DNA of 64,000 bases from contig UBTA01000043.1 in NCBI GenBank assembly GCA_900468065.1, positions 1 through 64,000 on the forward strand, in the 5' to 3' direction. This DNA is from Hyphomicrobiales bacterium (GTDB taxonomy: Bacteria; Pseudomonadota; Alphaproteobacteria; Rhizobiales; Rhizobiaceae). The notes under the pieces were generated by a model that worked only from the letters and a program-made list of their open reading frames with translations, was not told the origin of the DNA and ran no database searches. Both the position numbers and the translations under genes were made by a program. Positions 8,721 through 17,214 of this stretch are shown one piece after another. Position 1 is the stretch's first letter, and each line of letters starts with the position of its first letter.

Positions 8721-9009
8721 CGTCGTGTTGGATCATTTGTCATTGGAAAATCGTAGACAATGCCGCCGGGGATGCAACTCGCAAATTTGGCATTAATTGT
8801 CCCCGCCGAAGCGAAGGAGAGGGCGTGATGTCCACGGGACTGGTCGTGTGCGTTTGCAAGGTTGTCGAGGCAGACCTTGACAGCAGTTTCCGAACGGGAG
8901 CCTCAACAGGCACCGCAATCCGCCCACCGGCCTTGCCCTGCCCTTTAGTGTTTTGCCATCAATGGCTTATACCGTCGTCTACAGGAAAGAAATCGTAGGA
9001 ACCTAAGCA

Positions 9010-9258
9010 TCATCGATCCCGCAAGCGCACGCCAGGACCGTTACCGTTGGCATCTATAAAGATGATGCCGGCCGATTCTAGAGCGGATTTCACCGCCAGA
9101 ACATTATTCGGCATGCCAGAGGCAGCGCCGTCGCTGCCTTCCATCCGCTTTAGCGTGGGAACCGAAATTCGGGAGGCCTCTGCCAATTCTTTTTGGCCTA
9201 TTCCTAAGAGACTACGGGCAGCCGCGATTTGCCGACCTAAAAGCAAAGAATGATCCAT
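9010..9258 (-). CDS. XRE-family helix-turn-helix regulator
   Basis: An 82-residue protein that is almost entirely a Cro/C1-type helix-turn-helix: LLLGRQIAAARSLLGIGQKELAEASRISVPTLKRMEGSDG, followed by a short tail. I chose the ATG at 9258 (MDHSLLLGRQ) because the family begins there; the open frame extends upstream to a TTG at 9336. The target genes are unknown; it stands alone, with a gene-poor stretch upstream. Confidence 0.8.
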   Translation of the reverse strand: MDHSLLLGRQIAAARSLLGIGQKELAEASRISVPTLKRMEGSDGAASGMPNNVLAVKSALESAGIIFIDANGNGPGVRLRDR

Positions 9259-10406
9259 TAGTATCAAAAATATCCGCAGGGTTTGGTTATGGTAAAATTC
9301 TGATCTAAAGGTATCACATTGAGATTTATACCGCAACGAGGAACGCCCTCGATGCGCACCACCCCCCGCGCTTACCCGCCTGAAAGAATGGCTCTGCCAA
9401 GAAGACTGGTCCCGAGAAGACAGGCGAGAGTCGTAGTCGGAACCCTCAAGGCACTGTGAAACGTGCCCGCCACGTTGTTCTGATCGGGCGATCTAATCCA
9501 GTTCGAAGATGCTACTGGCTCGCGGCGCTGGATCCTTCTCGATATTTGCAGTAGCGGCCACGTCGATGCCGCGGTTTACGACGGCCGCCCACTCTACGTC
9601 GCTGTCACATTGGGCGACCTTCTGAAGCTCCGCGTCGTCAGCGTCGAGCACATAGGGGCAACGATGTGGCGATGTATCGCCGGATGCTGCACCTCACCCA
9701 GACCACGAACAGATGAGGGCAGATTGTCTGGAGGTCGCAGCATGAAACTGCGTCTTCCCGTCGTCCCTGCAGCGAGCCATGCCGTTCCCTTCATCATACA
9801 GTCGCCAGCGACGTCATGGCGCCTACATACCGCTCCGGCCAGAACAGCTTGATCTGCCTCCAGTTGATGCCTAGGATTGCGAGGGCGTTTGTCTAGTCGA
9901 TGGTGAGCTATACCATTGCGAGCGCACGGGCCGAAACGTTCGTGTCTGGCGCGATAATCCCCCTCACACCGGCTACAACGTCGACGTCGATCTCTTCAAT
10001 TCAAGTCCGCTTCCTCTTGTCGTGGCCGACATCACAGTCCGGATTCGATTGGGCGGGACATTATGCAGGTGGCGGCATGAACGCCGCGGTCGACAGCACC
10101 GAGGTCGCCAGAGCAAGGCTGTATCGCCTATTCCCTCAGATGAACTGCAAAAGGCGAAGGCGCGGGAGATTCTGCGCCGCTTGTCGGGTAGCCAACCCGA
10201 TTAAACTTCCGCCTGCCGTTCCGCATGTCCGGTAGGTTTCCCCATTGCACTCCTCATGGCGGCGGGGCTTGTATCACCGCAGGCCGGCGCGACACCAACC
10301 GCACCAACACTCGCGGCGCGCTGGACAACCCCCAATATGAACGAAGGGTTCACACCGGGTTCATAGCCCCAGGCGCATGGTTGGCCACCACCTTGAAAGG
10401 ATGACC
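9259..10406. other. gene-poor stretch, probably decayed coding sequence
   Basis: Short frames here have protein-like pieces but none forms a whole gene. The clearest is 10022-10204 on the plus strand, ending SDELQKAKAREILRRLSGSQPD, a plausible helical C-terminus whose upstream part (about 9900-10020) is in a different frame. I read this as an old, frameshifted gene of unknown family. No IS or repeat is recognised. Confidence 0.35.
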
Positions 10407-10808
10407 ATGAGAAAGATAATCCAGTCCATCGGCGCCGCAGCAGTTGCGGTGGTGGTTGGTCTTACGACCTTCACGCCAGTGTCAGCCGCTCCATTCACTC
10501 CAGCGAAGTCTCAAGTAACGTCTGACGTGCGCCTCGTCCAGGATGGGTACGGCGACGATGATGACGGCGAACAAGTCTGGAAAAAGCGCCAAAACGACAG
10601 TCAAGATCGGATAGAGCGCCGCCATGACAGGCGCAGCGATCGTTTTGATCGACGACAGGACCGCCGCCACGATCGTGTCGAGCGGCGCCAAGAGCGCCGC
10701 GGATATTGGAATGGACACCGTGGCTATCGTGAACATCGTCGTGGCTATCGCCGCCACAGCGACGGTTACTACTACTCGAACGACGTGTTTCAGCTGTTCC
10801 TTCGCTAA
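10407..10808 (+). CDS. exported, Arg/Asp-rich small protein
   Basis: The 133-residue product starts with a clear Sec signal peptide (MRKIIQSIGAAAVAVVVGLT, cleavage probably after VSAA). The mature part is highly charged, with repeated DRR, RRHDR and RRQDR units followed by a Tyr/Gly/Arg-rich tail (YREHRRGYRRHSDGYYYSND). The GAAAGGA sequence favours the second ATG (10407) over the first (10401). It is probably periplasmic and binds polyanions, which is inference from charge. The family is unknown. Confidence 0.65.
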   Translation: MRKIIQSIGAAAVAVVVGLTTFTPVSAAPFTPAKSQVTSDVRLVQDGYGDDDDGEQVWKKRQNDSQDRIERRHDRRSDRFDRRQDRRHDRVERRQERRGYWNGHRGYREHRRGYRRHSDGYYYSNDVFQLFLR

Positions 10809-10883
10809 CTTCTCGGCCGTCATCCGAAAGGTTGGCGGCTTTTCTTTACGGCAGCACTTAAAACGCGCGTTTCGTACCTCCTC

Positions 10884-10908
10884 GGAACAAGAGTGCCCCG
10901 TAGAGGTT
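10884..10908 (+). promoter_or_regulatory. EcfG-type promoter (GGAAC-N17-GTT)
   Basis: GGAAC at 10884-10888 and GTT at 10906-10908 with exactly 17 bases between. The strong GGAGG and ATG of the next small gene follow within about 25 bases, so this is well placed to drive 10932-11311. Confidence 0.7.
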
Positions 10909-10931
10909 CTGGGTGTTCAAAGGAGGATGGG

Positions 10932-11084
10932 ATGACAGATACCCCAAAAACGCCACCCGATGCAGAACGGTCGCCGGCAGAGGCGCCGAACCCAATACCC
11001 GCAAACAAAGATGAGCCACCTAAGAAAATTCAGGATGCTATCGGCGGGTATTTGACACCCTCCAAATCGCAGAAGATCGCGTAA
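10932..11084 (+). CDS. small proline-rich hypothetical protein
   Basis: A 50-residue hydrophilic protein (MTDTPKTPPDAERSPAEAPN...) ending GGYLTPSKSQKIA. The ATG follows AAAGGAGGATGGG, an excellent ribosome binding site, and an EcfG-type promoter lies 24 bases upstream. Its stop overlaps the start of the next small gene by one base (TAATG), so the two are translationally coupled. It is probably disordered; function unknown. Confidence 0.6.
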   Translation: MTDTPKTPPDAERSPAEAPNPIPANKDEPPKKIQDAIGGYLTPSKSQKIA

Positions 11085-11311
11085 TGAGCATTCCGCCGGT
11101 CACACCAGTCCCCGGTGCTGACCCCGCGCCAGGCATCGGTGAACCGCCGCCCACACCTGTAAAGGTACCTGATCCCGATAGGCTGCCCGATGAAGAGCCC
11201 GTACCTAATCCCGATGAGAACCCCGATCCGCCGCAGCACGCCGTACCGTATCTGCGTTCGCCGAGTTGGGGCATGCTCTGCCACGGCGTGCAAATTCATT
11301 CGGCTGAGTGA
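11084..11311 (+). CDS. small Pro/Asp-rich hypothetical protein
   Basis: A 75-residue product starting MSIPPVTPVPGADPAPGIGE, built from proline- and acid-rich pieces (PDPDRLPDEEPVPNPDENPDPP). I associate this composition with small rhizobial stress-related hypothetical proteins. It is coupled to the preceding gene through a TAATG overlap. The last about 25 residues (LRSPSWGMLCHG...) lose that composition and may read into IS630-derived sequence that begins nearby, so the native end may have been nearer QHA. Function unknown. Confidence 0.5.
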   Translation: MSIPPVTPVPGADPAPGIGEPPPTPVKVPDPDRLPDEEPVPNPDENPDPPQHAVPYLRSPSWGMLCHGVQIHSAE

Positions 11312-11334
11312 GGTCCATCACAGTTGCTCTGGTT

Positions 11335-11475
11335 CCAGGACCGCCGGCCTTCGATTGGGCGGCATGGCAGCTCCCATGGTGCTGGACGGCCCGATGAACG
11401 GCGACGCGTTCCTTGCCTATTCAGCCAGGTTCTCGTTCCCGAACTGACGCCTGGCGATATCGTCATCATGGACAT
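11335..11475 (+). pseudogene. IS630-family transposase remnant
   Basis: One frame gives TAGLRLGGMAAPMVLDGPMN followed by GDAFLAY, and the next frame continues VLVPELTPGDIVIMD, together the middle of an IS630-family DDE transposase. A frameshift near 11430 separates them, and the NLGSHK-type continuation is lost. Only about 45 residues remain. Confidence 0.75.
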
Positions 11476-12078
11476 GTGTGGACGCCCCCGTTTGTGCAAA
11501 TACAACCTTTTGAAGAGCAAGGAGCGTGGTCGGGTGCTGACATGTGTGTCCGGCCTCAACGTTGCGGCCATCAGATGCCGCGGGCCCGTATGGGAGTTCG
11601 CGGAGCGGGTCGAATTCAATCTGGCGCGCTCGTGGCGCGTATCCATGATCTGGTTCTCCCGATCCCGTCTCGTTGACCGTTGCGCCCTACTCTCCTTTTG
11701 ACCTTCTCACACTTCGCCAGCTCGCTCCGAGAAGCGAACTGGAAGCGCTGCTCGCATAGATGGGGTTCGCCGCCATAGATATCGGTATAGTCGAACACGT
11801 TGACGCCGGCCGCTCCGACCAGGGTGGCGGGCGCATAATTTCAACCGGGGATCATGCGTTGTTTGGTGCCGGACCAGCCATTTTTGTCGCCAAGCCATGC
11901 GTCACTTGGGTACACCTAAGCGCCCCTCTTGGGTAGGCGAATACACGTGGACAAGTTCGTAGCGCTGACTGCGGGTGGCATATTTTACAACCAGAGCGTT
12001 CCGGACGCTGCCGTTCGGTTACATCACCCGCCATAATGGGTGGCTGCGGCCCCATGAAACTAGGTTGCGCCCAGGATC
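11476..12078. other. stretch without a supported gene
   Basis: No frame here shows a recognisable family or a good start with a ribosome binding site. Competing short frames lie on both strands. I see nothing supportable apart from the IS630 remnant just upstream. Confidence 0.35.
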
Positions 12079-12525
12079 TCACACCTGGACGGGCTTGATC
12101 GTATCCACTGCGATATTACCCTCGAGCACACCGCGCGTGAGATCGGTCCGCCCATGTTCCAGTTCGATAACAGTGTAGAGCTTCTCAGATCGGAACGCAC
12201 TGGCGTCGCTCGTGGTTACACCTTCCGCGGGTGCGGAATCCACTTCCATAAAATCGAGTTCACGCTCGGCAGCAACTATGCGGGCGTCGCCCGTCGTGCG
12301 TGCCGCTACAACGACTTCGCCTTGATAGGGTGAGTTATCCCAACGCGGGTCATGCGCCTGGGCGATCGGTCTAAGGCGGTATACATTTAGAGGTTCGATT
12401 TCGGCCTGTGATGTTGTGGTGGCGTCCAGGACTTGAGCGCGGCTCTCGACGGACTGACCAAACTCCGTGTGACTTGTTCCGGTCGTTGGTCCGATGTTGT
12501 TCTGGTCGTTTGTAGCGTTCGACAT
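12079..12525 (-). CDS. hypothetical protein
   Basis: A 148-residue hydrophilic protein starting MSNATNDQNNIGPTTGTSHT. The first 40 residues look disordered; the rest has a regular strand/helix pattern (YQGEVVVAARTTGDARIVAAEREL, YTVIELEHGRTDLTRGVLEG). The ATG follows AAGGAACCCC, a good ribosome binding site. It is the last of three same-strand genes that begin at 13272 and may share the EcfG-type promoter at 13301-13325. No family is recognised. Confidence 0.65.
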   Translation of the reverse strand: MSNATNDQNNIGPTTGTSHTEFGQSVESRAQVLDATTTSQAEIEPLNVYRLRPIAQAHDPRWDNSPYQGEVVVAARTTGDARIVAAERELDFMEVDSAPAEGVTTSDASAFRSEKLYTVIELEHGRTDLTRGVLEGNIAVDTIKPVQV

Positions 12526-12607
12526 TGGGGTTCCTTTGTTGTCACCACAGCTGCTTGTGGGATGTTATTGGCGACCGTGTGGCTCGCGCATGGGTTGCGT
12601 GGCATGG

Positions 12608-12862
12608 TTATCGGGTGACGCCATATAGGAATGCAAGGCAACCAACGGCCACCGCAACCGCTACGGGCTGTGAACGCACCTTCTCGCCAACTTCATCGAA
12701 CGCCATATGCCCCGCTCCGGAGATCGTGGCAGCGAACGACTGCTGCAGACGTGCGACTTCCGCCTTAAGCGCCCGCAATTCCTCCTTCTCGTCGCCCTTT
12801 CGATCAGTCGCCGCTAGTGCTTCGTCCACCAGCGGCGCTGCCTCGTCAAACTGATCGTTCAT
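12608..12862 (-). CDS. DUF883/ElaB-like membrane-anchored protein
   Basis: The 84-residue product has the DUF883 layout: an acidic N-terminus, a heptad-like coiled helix (EEELRALKAEVARLQQSFAA-type spacing), and a single C-terminal membrane segment (VAVAVAVGCLAFLYGV) ending in Arg. Family members such as ElaB are stress-induced tail-anchored proteins linked to ribosomes and the membrane. The ATG follows AGGGAG. It lies between two small genes in a likely three-gene unit. Confidence 0.7.
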   Translation of the reverse strand: MNDQFDEAAPLVDEALAATDRKGDEKEELRALKAEVARLQQSFAATISGAGHMAFDEVGEKVRSQPVAVAVAVGCLAFLYGVTR

Positions 12863-12882
12863 GTGAACACTCCCTTTGGATG

Positions 12883-13272
12883 CTATTGGATTTTTTCGGT
12901 GCCGGCAGGCACGACAGACTGCGAGGCGCCTCCCGTACCGGATTCCGCCGTTGGGTCCCGGTCGGTGGGGGCTGGTTGCATCTTTTCTCCCGCGGGAGGC
13001 GTATTGTCGATGACAGTCTGTTCAGACGGGGTAACGATTGCCTTGGTGTCGGTCGCTTGCTGTTTGGTCGTGGCGGCATCATTGTCTATGGCTTCGCCAT
13101 ATTGCCCGGCAACCGCCCAGGCGACAGCGGCAAGAACCAGGCCGCCGATGAGAACCATTAGGACGGGTCTGCCCAGCAGTCCTTGGCGTGATTGAACAGC
13201 CGTTGCCTCGACAACTTTCTCCGTCTCAGCGGTCGATACCGTATTGCCTCGCTCGTCTTTGTAGATAGCCAT
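12883..13272 (-). CDS. hypothetical single-pass membrane protein
   Basis: A 129-residue protein with about 30 cytoplasmic residues (MAIYKDERGNTVSTAETEKV), one membrane helix (VLMVLIGGLVLAAVAWAVAG, residues about 37-57) and a long Thr/Pro/Gln-rich, probably periplasmic, disordered tail. An exact EcfG-type promoter lies 29 bases before its start. It would be the first gene of a stress unit with the DUF883-like and 148-residue proteins. No family is recognised. Confidence 0.65.
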   Translation of the reverse strand: MAIYKDERGNTVSTAETEKVVEATAVQSRQGLLGRPVLMVLIGGLVLAAVAWAVAGQYGEAIDNDAATTKQQATDTKAIVTPSEQTVIDNTPPAGEKMQPAPTDRDPTAESGTGGASQSVVPAGTEKIQ

Positions 13273-13300
13273 GATCGTGGATTCCCGATTGTGGAACCAT

Positions 13301-13325
13301 AACCAGTGTTACGCCGCAAAGTTCC
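13301..13325 (-). promoter_or_regulatory. EcfG-type promoter (GGAAC-N17-GTT)
   Basis: Minus strand: GGAAC at 13325-13321 and GTT at 13303-13301 with exactly 17 bases between. The ATG at 13272 lies 29 bases beyond the GTT. Confidence 0.75.
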
Positions 13326-13496
13326 GTGCCCAGACAACATTGCTTTAGCTGCGGACGGAATTCGTCCTGCATAATCACGCGATCATGACCTGGCACGCGT
13401 GATCGAGTATTTCTCGACGGTCGTGCGAAAAGGGAATACCTGCCATCGCCTGAACGAGAGCCAGCCCTATTTGTTATAAAGATATGGGAGGGACAG

Positions 13497-14492
13497 ATGA
13501 CCAATGGTTTTGACCAGGCGGGTGCCTTAAAAATAAATGCCGAGGAACCGGGCAGGGGACGAGAAGCCGAGACCCCAAACGAAATACCAGCCAAAGGCCT
13601 CCGCGATGTTTTTTGGAGAGTGGTGAAAGAGGTCATCCAGGACCGCGTAACGCTTGTTGCAGCAGGTGTCGCTTTCTATGTCTTACTTTCCCTGTTCCCC
13701 GCTCTATGCGCACTCGTTTCTCTTTACGGCCTCATCGCCGATCCGACGACAATGGTACAGCACATCGATTTTGTCTCCGATGTACTGCCACCGGGCGCAT
13801 TCGATATCATACTCACCCAGTTGAATGTTCTCGTAATGGCAAAGCCGTCGTCTCTGAGCGTGGGGTTTATGGTAGGGTTGGCTGTGGCCCTCTGGAGCGC
13901 GAACAGCGCGGTCAAAGCGATATTCGATGCGATGAACATTGCTTACGGCGAGAACGAGAAGCGGGGTATCGTTCGGTTAAACGTAATGTCTTTGGCGTTC
14001 ACGGCGATGGCGTTGCTGCTGGCCTCTATCTTGATAGCTGCGATAGGTGGTGTCCCCGCTGTACTGGCTTATCTCTGGCTCGACCGCTGGCAGGAGACAC
14101 TCATCCGCTTCTTGCGCTGGCCTATCGCCCTGGCGTTTATAGGTGGCGGTATTGCCATGATATACCACTTCGGGCCAAGCAGGGAGCCTGCACAAGGGCG
14201 CTGGTTAAGCTGGGGGGCGGTATTCAGCACACTCCTCTGGGTACCGGCCTCGATCCTTTTCTCATTCTATCTGGAAACGTTCGCAGACTATCACGCAACA
14301 TACGGGGCGTTGGGAGCTTTGATCGGCTTCATGATCTGGACATGGATCTCGGTGATGATTGTCATCGTCGGCGCCGAGCTCAACGCCGAACTGGAACATC
14401 AAACTGTTCGGGATACGACAACTGGCGCACCGCAGCCATTGGGTAGCCGAGGTGCCTATGTCGCTGACACTGTTGGGGACGCGGCCGATTAG
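13497..14492 (+). CDS. YihY/BrkB-family inner membrane protein
   Basis: A 331-residue integral membrane protein of the YihY/virulence factor BrkB family with about six membrane helices. Family signatures are LVAAGVAFYVLLSLFPALCALVSLYG near residue 50, VGLAVALWSANSAVKAIFDAMN near 125, and the C-terminal TYGALGALIGFMIWTWISVMIVIVGAELNAELE. The N-terminal 30 residues and the tail are hydrophilic. GGGAGGGACAG before the ATG is a strong ribosome binding site. The molecular function is not established (some members were once proposed to be RNase BN). It is divergent from the stress unit at 13272. Confidence 0.9.
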   Translation: MTNGFDQAGALKINAEEPGRGREAETPNEIPAKGLRDVFWRVVKEVIQDRVTLVAAGVAFYVLLSLFPALCALVSLYGLIADPTTMVQHIDFVSDVLPPGAFDIILTQLNVLVMAKPSSLSVGFMVGLAVALWSANSAVKAIFDAMNIAYGENEKRGIVRLNVMSLAFTAMALLLASILIAAIGGVPAVLAYLWLDRWQETLIRFLRWPIALAFIGGGIAMIYHFGPSREPAQGRWLSWGAVFSTLLWVPASILFSFYLETFADYHATYGALGALIGFMIWTWISVMIVIVGAELNAELEHQTVRDTTTGAPQPLGSRGAYVADTVGDAAD

Positions 14493-14784
14493 GTGAACCG
14501 CACCTCAGGGGGAGTCTCAAACCGCAGTATTCGGCGTAGGCGATGTGTGGTTCGTAATCGTTGCACCTGGCGCTAATCGACCTGGAAGACCACGCGTAGT
14601 GATGTCCGCCCATTTGTTGCGGGATGGGCGCGTCGATTATCCATCACAGGCATACCCTCGTTCATCTTGTCGGTTCGCACACAAATGACCTGCCGAAAGA
14701 CGAGCCAGGTGGAATGATTCGCGCGATTTCCGAGTTCCGGTCGGTGACGCGCAGGTCGACCTCGAACCATCCGCCGACGACGTG
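14493..14784. other. short stretch without a supported gene
   Basis: Downstream of the BrkB gene nothing gene-like is seen until the IS relic near 14785. The minus-strand frames here are the non-homologous tail of that relic. Confidence 0.3.
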
Positions 14785-14900
14785 TTCATTAGAATCCACG
14801 GCCGCCGCCGAAACCGTCTCGCCCGGCTCGAAACTCTCCACGATACTCGCAGCTTCTGCTCGGATGTCCACCGTCTACGGACGACATCGCCCGTGATCGC
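14785..14900 (-). pseudogene. IS66/IS3-type OrfA transposase remnant
   Basis: One frame gives VVRRRWTSEQKLR and the next IVESFEPGETVSAAA, together the N-terminal helix-turn-helix start of an OrfA/TnpA protein of the IS66 or IS3/IS911 type. At least one frameshift separates them and the rest is gone. It abuts the broken molybdopterin oxidoreductase fragment immediately upstream on the same strand, so the insertion probably truncated that gene. Confidence 0.6.
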
Positions 14901-14929
14901 CAAAGCACAGGATTGAGAACAGGCTTTTG

Positions 14930-15355
14930 TCCAATGAGTATCGACCTCAAAGGCCTCGATCCAGGTGACGGGCATATATTTATCCATGACCGGTCCCAGG
15001 GTCAGCCGTCCCTGTTCCTCTAGGTCATGGTCGGGCCATTGCTCCAGCTCATTGATCTTGTGGTCTTCGAAAAACGCCCTCGTCGTGACGTGACCTCCCA
15101 CGCGGTTGCCTTGGCGCCGTTTTCGCAGAACTCGATCGGGTGGGTTTTGGCGGGCTTTGCCCACCCGCAGCTGACGCATATATACCCTTCCGGCTTGTTC
15201 TGCTCCGACAGCAACACGGGCGCTCTTAACGCGATGTGCTCCTGAGGGAGGGTGATTTCGGTCACGGATTTGGGCGCCTCACGATTTCCAATAACAGCAA
15301 CGGATCGTTCTTTGCTGATTGCCAGCCGCTTGCCGTCCGTCGGTCCCGACCACAA
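14930..15355 (-). pseudogene. FdhF/YdeP-type molybdopterin oxidoreductase, 5' remnant
   Basis: The minus strand carries CVSCGWAKPAKTHPIEFCEN and GAKATAWEVTSRR in one frame and, after a frameshift near 15070, FFEDHKINELEQWPDHDLEE and MDKYMPVTWIEAF in another. This is the N-terminal part of the YdeP/FdhF-like formate dehydrogenase alpha-subunit family, which would normally be about 750 residues. Only about 140 residues survive, ending at an IS OrfA relic. It cannot be functional. Confidence 0.75.
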
Positions 15356-15555
15356 GAAACTCCTAGCCGGGTAGGCGGTTCCAACGTCGTGCGCCTTGAT
15401 TGTACGGTCCGTGTGGCGAGCAAGAATGGGATCATCAGAGAGCGGACAGCCGGAGAGACGGAAGAGATTTTGTCGGCGTCAAATGAAGTGCGTCTCCGGG
15501 TCAAGGCCATCGGCGTCCACCGCGTTGATGTCTTGAGGCGGTCTGGAAGACGGCC

Positions 15556-15805
15556 GTGCTGAAAATAGAGCAGGGGGATTTGCGGAGCTTTCCGATCTAC
15601 CACATTGTTGCGGCTGTAATCTATGCTCAGGTCAGCCGCAAAGAGGATGCAAGGCGCGAGAGCGACATCTTCATGAAAATGAGGCCCACCTTCATCGCAA
15701 ACATCGAGGCCGAGCTTACCCCCACGAAACATCCAGCCGACGGACCAGGCGCAATTGATCGAGGGTCTTCGAAAGGTCGGTTTAGTGGTGCCGCCCGCCG
15801 GATAG
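15556..15805 (+). pseudogene. 3' end of an adenylate cyclase-type TPR protein, frameshifted
   Basis: The frame reads FPIYHIVAAVIYAQVSRKED followed by ARRESDIFMKMRPTFIANIE, then after a frameshift in the CCCCC run near 15720 continues RNIQPTDQAQLIEGLRKVGL to a stop at 15805. This matches the C-terminal tetratricopeptide end of class III adenylate cyclase or winged-helix/TPR signalling proteins common in rhizobia. The catalytic or DNA-binding N-terminal parts are absent upstream. Confidence 0.65.
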
Positions 15806-15883
15806 TCGCTTCCACCATCGGTACCGACGGTTCGTCGATCATGAGCACCTTCTTTACCCTGGCGGACGGAGAAGCGTCCTCAG

Positions 15884-16066
15884 TCAGGCTCTGTCAGCGT
15901 CGCCATGTCTGACCAATTTTTCCAGCATCGCTGCGGCGTCGGTCGCGGCCCCGTCATCCGACGGGACGCCGTTATCGCCGTACCAGCCGGCAATGTTTAT
16001 CTGGATGAACGCCTGGTCGTGGGCGCTCAGGATGATCTCGGAGAGAAAGGAAGGATATTTTGACAT
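15884..16066 (-). CDS. small hypothetical protein
   Basis: A 60-residue frame starting MSKYPSFLSEIILSAHDQAF. The ATG is preceded by AGAGGTCGAGG, a reasonable ribosome binding site. A near-consensus EcfG-type promoter (GGAAC-N16-CGTC) lies at 16137-16161 on the same strand. No family is recognised. Overlapping frames exist on both strands, so the call is tentative. Confidence 0.35.
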   Translation of the reverse strand: MSKYPSFLSEIILSAHDQAFIQINIAGWYGDNGVPSDDGAATDAAAMLEKLVRHGDADRA

Positions 16067-16136
16067 CCTCGACCTCTGTGCGCCTGATCATTTCGATGAG
16101 TGGGTAGACCGGATAAGCGAAGAGGCGCGGATCAAT

Positions 16137-16161
16137 GACGGCCCGGCCGAGCGTTTGTTCC
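16137..16161 (-). promoter_or_regulatory. near-consensus EcfG-type promoter
   Basis: Minus strand: GGAAC at 16161-16157, then CGTC at 16140-16137 where CGTT is expected (N16 spacing). It is back to back with the plus-strand EcfG-type promoter at 16179-16203 and faces the small gene at 16066. Confidence 0.35.
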
Positions 16162-16178
16162 CTGGCTGTGGCCGGCAG

Positions 16179-16203
16179 GGAACAACTCGGCTCATGATCG
16201 GTT
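16179..16203 (+). promoter_or_regulatory. EcfG-type promoter (GGAAC-N17-GTT)
   Basis: GGAAC at 16179-16183, 17 bases, GTT at 16201-16203. It points toward the flavodoxin-fold reductase gene that starts 86 bases further on. Confidence 0.65.
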
Positions 16204-16288
16204 TCGCCTTTCGCGAACAAGAGACGCCCATGTCCACCAAGAATTTGGCGCATGGAATGGTGAGAAATCGCTCAAGATAGGAGTAGCA

Positions 16289-16900
16289 ATGCCCTTGAAT
16301 GCACTTGCCTTGAACGGCACACTGAAGTCCTCGGATTCTTCGGAGGCATCCTCCACCGGCAAATTGCTCGAGCTTATTGCCCAAGAGTTCAAGAAGCACG
16401 GCGTCGAAACCGAGACGATTCGACTTGCCGATCGAAATATCAAGCCGGGCGTGACCTCTGACGAGGGCGAAGGCGACGCCTGGCCGGATATCCGTAAAAA
16501 GGTCCTAAAAGCCGATATCCTGCTGGTTGGCACCCCTATCTGGCTTGGGCAGCCCGCAAGTGTTTGCAAACGCGCGCTGGAGCGGATGGACGCATTTCTG
16601 GAAGAGACCGACGATCAGGGCCGTATGGTCTCATACGGCAAGGTCGCCGCAGTTGCGGTGGTTGGAAACGAAGATGGCGCTCACCACGTTTCCGCGGAGG
16701 TCTTCCAGGCCCTTAATGATGTCGGCTTTACGATCCCGGCCAATGCAGTGGCTTACTGGGTCGGTGAGGCAATGGGATCGAGGAACTTTGTCGATCTGAA
16801 AAAGACACCGGAAGCCGTTCAGACCATGATCTCCATGCTGGCCCGCAATACGGTCCATCTGGCCCAACTTCTCAAGCAGTCAGAATATCCGGGGGAATAA
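16289..16900 (+). CDS. flavodoxin-fold NAD(P)H-dependent oxidoreductase
   Basis: A 203-residue protein of the NADPH-dependent FMN reductase/flavodoxin-like group. It has the N-terminal strand and phosphate-binding loop region (LALNGTLKSSDSSEASSTGKLL), the ILLVGTPIWLGQPASVCKRALERMD block typical of the flavin site, and GKVAAVAVVGNEDGAHHVSA in place of the usual second FMN loop. Family members reduce flavins, quinones or similar acceptors in the cytoplasm. An EcfG-type promoter upstream suggests induction under general stress. Confidence 0.85.
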   Translation: MPLNALALNGTLKSSDSSEASSTGKLLELIAQEFKKHGVETETIRLADRNIKPGVTSDEGEGDAWPDIRKKVLKADILLVGTPIWLGQPASVCKRALERMDAFLEETDDQGRMVSYGKVAAVAVVGNEDGAHHVSAEVFQALNDVGFTIPANAVAYWVGEAMGSRNFVDLKKTPEAVQTMISMLARNTVHLAQLLKQSEYPGE

Positions 16901-17214
16901 GGAGAGCATGCAATGGATCTCTTCTTGCAAGTCCTCGACCTCATCTTGCGTGATAAAGTCAAAAATTTGCATCGGTCACTCCCTCTGTTGACAGATATGT
17001 CGCATCAGTCGGTAGCGTAAGGAGTTACGTCACTTGAATACGCAACCTTTTTTTAAGCTTGAGCACCACGCAAATAAGTGTGCAGGAGCATAAAACCTCT
17101 CCGCGTACGTAACATAGGCTGCATTGCCGCGTTATAGGGCAATGGAAAAGCAACTGAACCGCAACACCTCAGCTGAACCGCGTAGGCGCAACGACGGACC
17201 TGCCTCACGATCGG
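16901..17214. other. stretch without a supported gene
   Basis: A 35-codon frame beginning at 16914 (MDLFLQVLDLILRDKVKNLH) follows an AAGGAGAGC sequence, but it is too short and featureless to call. No repeat or structured element is recognised. Confidence 0.3.
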
